Of a stretch of DNA of 9,946 nt, positions 5,383 to 9,946 are shown in pieces; the first letter of the stretch is position 1, and every line of letters starts with the position of its first letter. Location: the NCBI RefSeq assembly GCF_034651555.1, contig NZ_JAYEEQ010000035.1:1-9946 (forward strand). Direction: 5' to 3'. This stretch comes from Aurantibrevibacter litoralis (GTDB lineage Bacteria > Bacteroidota > Bacteroidia > Flavobacteriales > Flavobacteriaceae). Under the pieces are notes generated by a model, which was not told where the DNA came from, ran no database searches, and saw only the letters and a list, made by a program, of their open reading frames with translations. A program made the position numbers and the translations under genes.

Positions 5383-6534
5383 TCACCCCATTTCCACATG
5401 CGTCTGTAGTATATCAATAAGATTTTGGTTAATAATAGCGACATCAAATTTTTGTTCCGCCAAAGCTCTGCTGGCTTTCCCCATTAGGGCAATCTGTTCG
5501 GGCTTATCTAAGAAAAATGTTATCGCCTCAAGTAAAGGGTCCAGTTCTTGCGGTGGAATCAGGAAACCGTTCTGTTTCGGAACAACGGTTTCTTTGCACC
5601 CGGGCATATTCGTTGTAATGATGGGCATCCCAATAGATAAGGCCTCTAAAATAGAGCGGGGTACACCTTCTCTGTAATAGGAAGGCAATACAAAGACATC
5701 GGCCTCGGTAAGAAAGGGTACCACATCGGCTTGTACTTCGTGATAGATGATGATTCCTTTGATTTGTAAGGCGTCGAGCACCCCGTAGGATATGCCGGAG
5801 GAATTGTCCGGCGGCGGGGCGCCAACCAGGTGAAACTCGGCATTGGGGTACAGTGGCTTTAGGGTTTCTGCGGCCTGTAGAAACAGTTCTACTCCTTTTT
5901 CCTTGATCAAGCGGCCAATGATAATAAATTTAATGGGGTCGCCTACCTGTTTTTGGTGCACGCGAAAGGGAAAACGTTCTAAATGTATCCCCGAGCCGTT
6001 GACCACGGCGGTTTGCTGTTTTTTAGTTAGAATGTGTTTTTCTAAAAAGAGTTGGCGGTCGTCCGTATTTTGAAAGATGGTAACCGCAGTTTTCCGCAAG
6101 GCCTCCCGATATAACATTTGGGAAATCCGTTGCAGTATTTTGGACTTTAGGTTTACTGCGCTAAAGGTAAAGCCCAACCCCGTAATCAAAGCAATAACAG
6201 GGATGTTCAATTGTCTTGCGGCAATAGACCCATAGATCACAGGTTTTATGGTGTATGGAAAAACCAGATCTATTTGGTGTTGCTGCATCATTTTTTTTAA
6301 TGCGCTGATGCTTTGCACATCCTTTATGGGGTTGAGACCGTTGCGTTGCAAAGGATAGGTTAGGGTTTTTGCCCCCATTCCATGTAAAGTTCTTACTGTT
6401 TTTTTCTTTTCAAATTCGGGGGCAGCGCAAAAGACCTCAAAATGATGTGCTATTAAATACGCAATAAAATCGCCTCTAAAATTGACCAGAGAATTGGAAA
6501 AAGAACTAATAATAAGGATTTTGGGGTTGGGCAT
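5383..6534 (-). CDS. Family 4 glycosyltransferase (PglA-like)
   Basis: A 383-residue GT-B enzyme. The N-terminal domain opens with MPNPKILIISSFSNSLVNFRGDFI, and a conserved TIKPVIYGSIAARQLNIPVIALITGLG region lies at 95-121. The C-terminal domain has IIGRLIKEKGVELFLQAA at 205-222, and an intact E-x7-E motif lies in YREGVPRSILEALS (E289 and E297). The REG-P-S-ILEA form is typical of PglA-like enzymes, which add an N-acetylhexosamine to an undecaprenyl-diphospho-sugar. That fits a role as second-sugar transferase after the PglC-type enzyme encoded to the left, though the exact sugar is unknown. Its ATG shares one base with the stop of the upstream GT4 gene (TAATG), so the two are almost certainly co-translated. 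The gene is followed by the 745-base repeat region and has no evident hairpin terminator. Confidence 0.93.
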   Translation of the reverse strand: MPNPKILIISSFSNSLVNFRGDFIAYLIAHHFEVFCAAPEFEKKKTVRTLHGMGAKTLTYPLQRNGLNPIKDVQSISALKKMMQQHQIDLVFPYTIKPVIYGSIAARQLNIPVIALITGLGFTFSAVNLKSKILQRISQMLYREALRKTAVTIFQNTDDRQLFLEKHILTKKQQTAVVNGSGIHLERFPFRVHQKQVGDPIKFIIIGRLIKEKGVELFLQAAETLKPLYPNAEFHLVGAPPPDNSSGISYGVLDALQIKGIIIYHEVQADVVPFLTEADVFVLPSYYREGVPRSILEALSIGMPIITTNMPGCKETVVPKQNGFLIPPQELDPLLEAITFFLDKPEQIALMGKASRALAEQKFDVAIINQNLIDILQTHVEMG

Positions 6535-7682
6535 TATGTCGTAGTTGTAAAATTTAAAATTGAATTATAAAAGCCCTCTTGAGTTCGTTCCTTTAGAAAA
6601 CGTTTAAAAACAGGTTTATTCCCTTCAGTGTCTGTACCTAAGGCAACCAGAATGGTAGCTGTTAATTTGGCAGTATCATGGGTAGGGCAGGTAAATAAGC
6701 CCGGTATGTTATCAATATCGCCGGCACTTAAAGTAGCTACTATTTTTGTGTTTTGAGACATCATTTGCAACAACACATTTGGGAAACCCTCAATTCGCGA
6801 AGAGAGTACGCAACACGCAGCTGCTTTAAAATAGGGGTACACGTTCGTCACATAACCGGGCATATGGATTTTGCCTTCCAAATTCAGTTGCCGAATTTTG
6901 GTCATTAATAGTTCCCGATCTTTTCCTTCCCCAAGAATAATTAAATGGAGGTCTTGGTGTTCCTTTTGAATTTCGTGGAAAGCGTCAATCAAAAGATCGA
7001 ACCCTTTGGCTGGGGCTAGACGCCCCGCCGCTACAAGAAATCTTTTCCCGGTATATTCGGGTAAGAGCTCACCTATTTTTGTTGTGCTATCCATAAAGTT
7101 AAAGGGATTGGGAATAACTTGTATGTGGAGGTGTTTGCCTAATCGCGGTAATGCTTTTAGAAGCTGTTCTTTCATATAGTTGGTTTGACAAATTACCAGG
7201 GAGGCCCCTTTGTAACCTAAGGTATAAAAAAGTGTATATATTTTTAACTTCATGCCTTGGAGGAGCTCAAAAATAGAATTCGACTCCCGTACCACTACCT
7301 TGGCGTTTCTTAACAATCCCAGCCTTTTTGCCAGACCAATACTACCATTAATTAGGGTTTGGGAGGTAAAGGTGTAGTCAATGTTTTTGTAAGTTTTAAA
7401 ATTGAATATCAAATGGGGAATAAGCCAGAGAATGCCTTGCGTATAAGATAAAAATGGCAAATAGGTAATAAGCATACGAGCTTCATCGGCTGCCCAACCC
7501 AAACTATTTTTTTTTGTTAATATAATGACCCTACAAATTCCACTCTGTAGGGTAATGTGGCGGGCTAGACTTTGGACAATATGCTCAGATCCTTGTACAC
7601 TGTCGGTGGGTAGAATAAACAGCCAATTATTTACCAGCATATTCAATGGGACTTTGTTTATAGATTCAAAAGGTGGGCACAT
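6534..7682 (-). CDS. Family 4 glycosyltransferase, second
   Basis: A 382-residue GT-B enzyme that adds a sugar to the lipid-linked repeat unit. The N-terminal Rossmann segment is LFILPTDSVQGSEHIVQSLA at 21-40. VVRESNSIFE lies at 130-139, and IPNPFNF at 190-196 marks the interdomain link. AAGRLAPAKGFDLLIDAF at 218-235, LIILGEGKDRE at 248-257 and SSRIEGFPNVLLQMMS at 294-309 make up the donor-binding domain. In the last motif the second glutamate of E-x7-E is glutamine (E298, Q306; codon CAA). GT4 enzymes usually start close to the first strand, so the internal ATG at residue 15 (7638-7640) may be the true start; I kept the longer frame. A candidate promoter lies about 70 bases upstream, and the stop overlaps the next gene by one base. 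Confidence 0.92.
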   Translation of the reverse strand: MCPPFESINKVPLNMLVNNWLFILPTDSVQGSEHIVQSLARHITLQSGICRVIILTKKNSLGWAADEARMLITYLPFLSYTQGILWLIPHLIFNFKTYKNIDYTFTSQTLINGSIGLAKRLGLLRNAKVVVRESNSIFELLQGMKLKIYTLFYTLGYKGASLVICQTNYMKEQLLKALPRLGKHLHIQVIPNPFNFMDSTTKIGELLPEYTGKRFLVAAGRLAPAKGFDLLIDAFHEIQKEHQDLHLIILGEGKDRELLMTKIRQLNLEGKIHMPGYVTNVYPYFKAAACCVLSSRIEGFPNVLLQMMSQNTKIVATLSAGDIDNIPGLFTCPTHDTAKLTATILVALGTDTEGNKPVFKRFLKERTQEGFYNSILNFTTTT

Positions 7683-7748
7683 GCTTAGAGCAAAGTAAAT
7701 AAATAGTTTGTTTTGAATATTTTAACTCCCATAGAGGTAAGAAAGATT

Positions 7749-7756
7749 CAAAGATA
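7749..7756 (-). promoter_or_regulatory. Candidate Bacteroidota -7 box (TATCTTTG) upstream of the GT4 pair
   Basis: On the minus strand these bases read TATCTTTG, an exact TAnnTTTG match, within the 166-base AT-rich gap after the first TupA-like gene. A start near 7742 would leave a leader of about 60 bases to the first ATG of the GT4 gene, or about 100 to the second. No clear TTTG -33 element is found at the usual spacing (a TTTC lies 15 bases upstream). If real, it would let the GT4 pair be transcribed separately from the TupA genes. Confidence 0.33.
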
Positions 7757-7848
7757 GAGATTATTTTAAAAGAAAGGTTTTTAATGTCCGATCATGTGGC
7801 TAAGAAATTTATGTTTGCAGTCTAATTTTTTCGCCGTGTAAATTTTTA

Positions 7849-8760
7849 TTAATTAGAAAGGGGTAGCTGTAGCATTTCACCAAAAACAATGTCCCATTTT
7901 CTGGGATGGTATTTAATAAAACCTGAACCCGGATAAAAGGTGAGCTCCCCAAAATACACTTTACTCTGTAACGAATATAAGTCTACTCTTACAAAGAAAA
8001 AGTCATTTGCTAATATTTCAGCTATTCGTAACATGTCCTCCAAGGTAGCTGGGCGCAAAGGAGGGGAACTACTGCGGTCTAAGGTGGTGCAATCAATACG
8101 TTGCCAGGCCGTATCAAAAAAATCCACGGTATGGTGGGTAAAGCGGTTGGCATGCACCTCTATAAAGCGTACTTTACCCTGAAAGCAATAAAGCTTATAA
8201 TCTTGAGGAATATTTCCACCGGGATCAAGTAACAACTTCTCCACAAGAATGCGCGGCTTTATTTTGGCATAATGCCATTCTCCTTTACCGGAATTATAGC
8301 GATCCTGTAAGGACTTTCTCATTTCTCTTTGTAACGAAGGCCAATCAGATTTTTTCTTATCTTTTATCATTATTACATTACCACTACCATGGTTTGTTTT
8401 AATAATCATTGGATAATCAGGCAGATTTTCAGGTTTCAGGTTTTGTGGATTAGTTGTTTCCAGAAGTAATGGTATCAAATAAGTGTCACCCAATTTTTCT
8501 CTCACATGCTCTCTTACCAAGAATTTATCTGAACACACTACATGCAATGGAGTACGAAGGTTTAATTTAAGCCACTGAATTTTTTCGTTAAAAGTCCTCG
8601 GGTGTTTTAAATTCAAGGGATATCCTAAAATCCTAATAAACCTAATTTTTAACAATACAACATTTGGGATCAATATATTGCGTACGGAAATAATAGGCGA
8701 AAGTAGTCTGCGCCCTAATGCAGAATGATAGTAAAAAAAAGCTAAAGACTTCCAAATCAT
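7849..8760 (-). CDS. TupA-like ATP-grasp protein, first
   Basis: A 303-residue member of the TupA-like ATP-grasp family (PF14305), named after the Bacillus teichuronopeptide protein. The family's N-terminal motif is clear: LGYPLNLKHPRTFNEKIQWLKL at 45-66. SDKFLVREHV follows at 77-86 and YLIPLLLE at 94-101. The ATP-binding stretch MIIKTNHGSG lies at 118-127 and DYKLYCFQGKVRFIEV at 187-202. VRVDLY (D260) and YFGELTFYPGSG (E272) at 257-280 hold the probable metal-binding acids. These proteins occur in polysaccharide loci and are often misnamed glycosyltransferases; an acyl-phosphate ligase that couples an amino acid to a uronic acid or sugar is the likely activity, but this is unproven for most members. 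No signal peptide. It lies 50 bases after the second TupA-like gene and begins MIWKSLAFFYY, collinear with that paralogue. Confidence 0.9.
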   Translation of the reverse strand: MIWKSLAFFYYHSALGRRLLSPIISVRNILIPNVVLLKIRFIRILGYPLNLKHPRTFNEKIQWLKLNLRTPLHVVCSDKFLVREHVREKLGDTYLIPLLLETTNPQNLKPENLPDYPMIIKTNHGSGNVIMIKDKKKSDWPSLQREMRKSLQDRYNSGKGEWHYAKIKPRILVEKLLLDPGGNIPQDYKLYCFQGKVRFIEVHANRFTHHTVDFFDTAWQRIDCTTLDRSSSPPLRPATLEDMLRIAEILANDFFFVRVDLYSLQSKVYFGELTFYPGSGFIKYHPRKWDIVFGEMLQLPLSN

Positions 8761-8810
8761 AGCTGTTGAAATCGCAATTCTTATTTTGGCTCACTATTTT
8801 AATTAATGTA

Positions 8811-9758
8811 TTAGGATATCACAAAAATATCTGTATGCTGCTTATTTTTTTGTTCAAACGGTAAAGTCAACATATCTCCTAATTTTCTATCCCATTCCTG
8901 TGGCATGAATCTTTCATTTCCAGATCCGGAATGAAAAGTTATTTCTCCAAAATAAATGTTATTTTTAATAACATACACATCAATACGTACATAAGTAAAA
9001 TTTTGAGCTAATTTTTCAGATATAAATTTTAATTCTTCATATTTTCTTGGTTTTTCAATAGTCTTTCCATTTTCATGAGCCCATTTACATGGTAAAAGTT
9101 TCCAATTAGGATCATATAGATTTCTTTTGTGCGCATTATGTCTATCAATATCTACTTGGGTAAAAATTAATTTGCCATTGAAATAATGTAATTTATAATC
9201 AGATGGGATTTGATTGTTTTCATCAATCATTAATTTTTCAACAATTATTCGGGGTTTTATATTTTCATATTGCCACTCCCCCTTTCCAAAAATGGAGTAA
9301 TTAGTATTTAATCTGTTCTTTAAATCTCTTCTGATTTTAGCCCAGTCCATCTTCTTTTTATCCCATACAATAATGCCTCCACCACTATCGTTGTTGGTTT
9401 TAATAATAAATGGAAAATCAGGTAGGTTATCAGGCACGATATCTGATGGTTTTTTAGTTTCCAATAGCAACGGGATAAGATATTCTGAGCCAATTAGTTT
9501 TTGTACATGTTCACGAACTGCATATTTATCAGAACAAATGGTATGTAAAGATGTACGCTCATTTATTTTTAACCAATTGATTTTCTCATTAAATGTTTTT
9601 GGATTTTTTAGATTCAACGGATAACCCAAAATTCTTTTAAATCTACTTTTTAATAAAGTTTTTTCAGGCATTAGAGTGCTTCGTAAAAATAGGAGTGGTG
9701 TAATTAATTTCTTTCCCCATTGGGTACCTAAATAAATTTTTTTTATAAATTCTCTCAT
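8811..9758 (-). CDS. TupA-like ATP-grasp protein, second
   Basis: A 315-residue paralogue of the neighbouring TupA-like protein. The frame is open from an ATG at 9789-9791, but I place the start at 9756-9758. From there (MREFIKKIYLG) the protein aligns with the first residues of its neighbour, and an AAAGAG stretch lies nine bases before the ATG. Motifs: LGYPLNLKNPKTFNEKINWLKI at 44-65, SDKYAVREHV at 77-86, IIKTNNDSGGGIIV at 118-131, DYKLHYFNGKLIF at 187-199, VRIDVY (D260) and YFGEITFHSGSG (E272). The usual KTNH of the glycine-rich loop is KTNN here. The role is presumed the same as for the neighbour, with a different amino acid or sugar as substrate. The coding sequence is strikingly AT-rich (one 60-base line near 9001 has 11 G+C, against 37 near 2161), which suggests recent acquisition or a separate origin. 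Confidence 0.9.
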   Translation of the reverse strand: MREFIKKIYLGTQWGKKLITPLLFLRSTLMPEKTLLKSRFKRILGYPLNLKNPKTFNEKINWLKINERTSLHTICSDKYAVREHVQKLIGSEYLIPLLLETKKPSDIVPDNLPDFPFIIKTNNDSGGGIIVWDKKKMDWAKIRRDLKNRLNTNYSIFGKGEWQYENIKPRIIVEKLMIDENNQIPSDYKLHYFNGKLIFTQVDIDRHNAHKRNLYDPNWKLLPCKWAHENGKTIEKPRKYEELKFISEKLAQNFTYVRIDVYVIKNNIYFGEITFHSGSGNERFMPQEWDRKLGDMLTLPFEQKNKQHTDIFVIS

Positions 9759-9855
9759 TTTACAGCTCTTTTGATATTCTGGTATTAACACAGTTCTTTA
9801 AAGCACCAATTAATTATTTCTATAACTAGACGAATTAACAAGTTATTGTAAATTG

Positions 9856-9946
9856 CTAAGTTAATGTTAATTTAGCCATCCCCCGTTTTTTTAATTGAAC
9901 TTCAGATGCAGTTGCCCAGGGCACGGATATGGCACGGTGTTTTCTA
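9856..9946 (-). other. Possible 3' end of an upstream gene
   Basis: Base composition rises sharply after about 9896, as expected of coding sequence, while 9759-9890 is AT-rich and looks intergenic. Two minus-strand frames are open from the right edge. One ends at 9891-9893 with a peptide finishing PGQLHLKFN. The other ends at 9856-9858 with a peptide containing ISVPWATASEVQLKKRG. I cannot tell which, if either, is real, and I recognise neither. A direct repeat of GGCACGG lies at 9920-9938. Confidence 0.25.

Noticed and set aside
5241..5447. Minus-strand frame of 68 codons overlapping the end of the GT4 gene
   Set aside because: Its C-terminal half is a low-complexity translation of the GTTG array, and its N-terminal part is an out-of-frame read of the GT4 gene.
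7683..7848. Rho-independent terminator after the first TupA-like gene
   Set aside because: The gap is AT-rich with T-runs, but I find no GC-rich stem preceding a U-tract on the transcribed strand.
1..9946. tRNA, rRNA or other known structured RNA genes
   Set aside because: No tRNA-like cloverleaf with conserved TTC-arm sequence and no rRNA segment was seen on either strand; the only cloverleaf-like fold is the intergenic repeat.

Overview
This window looks like part of a surface-polysaccharide biosynthesis locus (capsule, exopolysaccharide or O-antigen) from a member of the Bacteroidota, most likely a marine flavobacterium. The family assignment rests on the protein types, on the near absence of Shine-Dalgarno sequences, on two boxes that match the Bacteroidota -7 promoter consensus TAnnTTTG, and on intergenic repeats that resemble those common in flavobacterial genomes. 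No species can be named from the sequence alone. Every convincing gene lies on the minus strand, so transcription runs from the right end of the window to the left.

Right part (about 9758 down to 5383): two adjacent TupA-like ATP-grasp proteins are followed by two GT4 glycosyltransferases that overlap by one base (TAATG). The rightmost TupA gene is far more AT-rich than the rest of the window. A candidate promoter box sits in the gap before the first GT4 gene.

Middle (4638-5382): a 745-base gap without a credible gene. It holds two roughly 143-bp copies, about 92% identical, of a palindromic element with 11-bp terminal inverted repeats and internal hairpins. These lie between two direct copies of a second repeat type, a degenerate GTTG-rich array joined to a conserved 22-bp tail.

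Left part (4637 down to about 1): a tightly packed block encodes a PglC-type initiating phosphoglycosyl transferase, a GT2 glycosyltransferase, a CarB/PylC-like ATP-grasp ligase and a HAD hydrolase; the last two overlap by 17 bp. After a 186-base gap with a candidate promoter comes a FemAB/GNAT-type acyl- or aminoacyl-transferase. Four bases beyond its stop begins a 32-codon open frame that resembles the amino terminus of a second protein of this class, cut short.

Inferred joint function: the phosphoglycosyl transferase loads the first sugar phosphate onto undecaprenyl phosphate at the inner membrane, and the GT4 and GT2 enzymes extend the repeat unit in the cytoplasm. The three ATP-grasp enzymes and the FemAB-type transferase could add amino-acid or other acyl groups to it. 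No flippase, polymerase or export gene is present in this window. The best candidates for something undescribed are the ligase and transferase set as a glycan-modifying module, the cloverleaf-like repeat pair, and the cysteine-rich tail of the FemAB-like protein.
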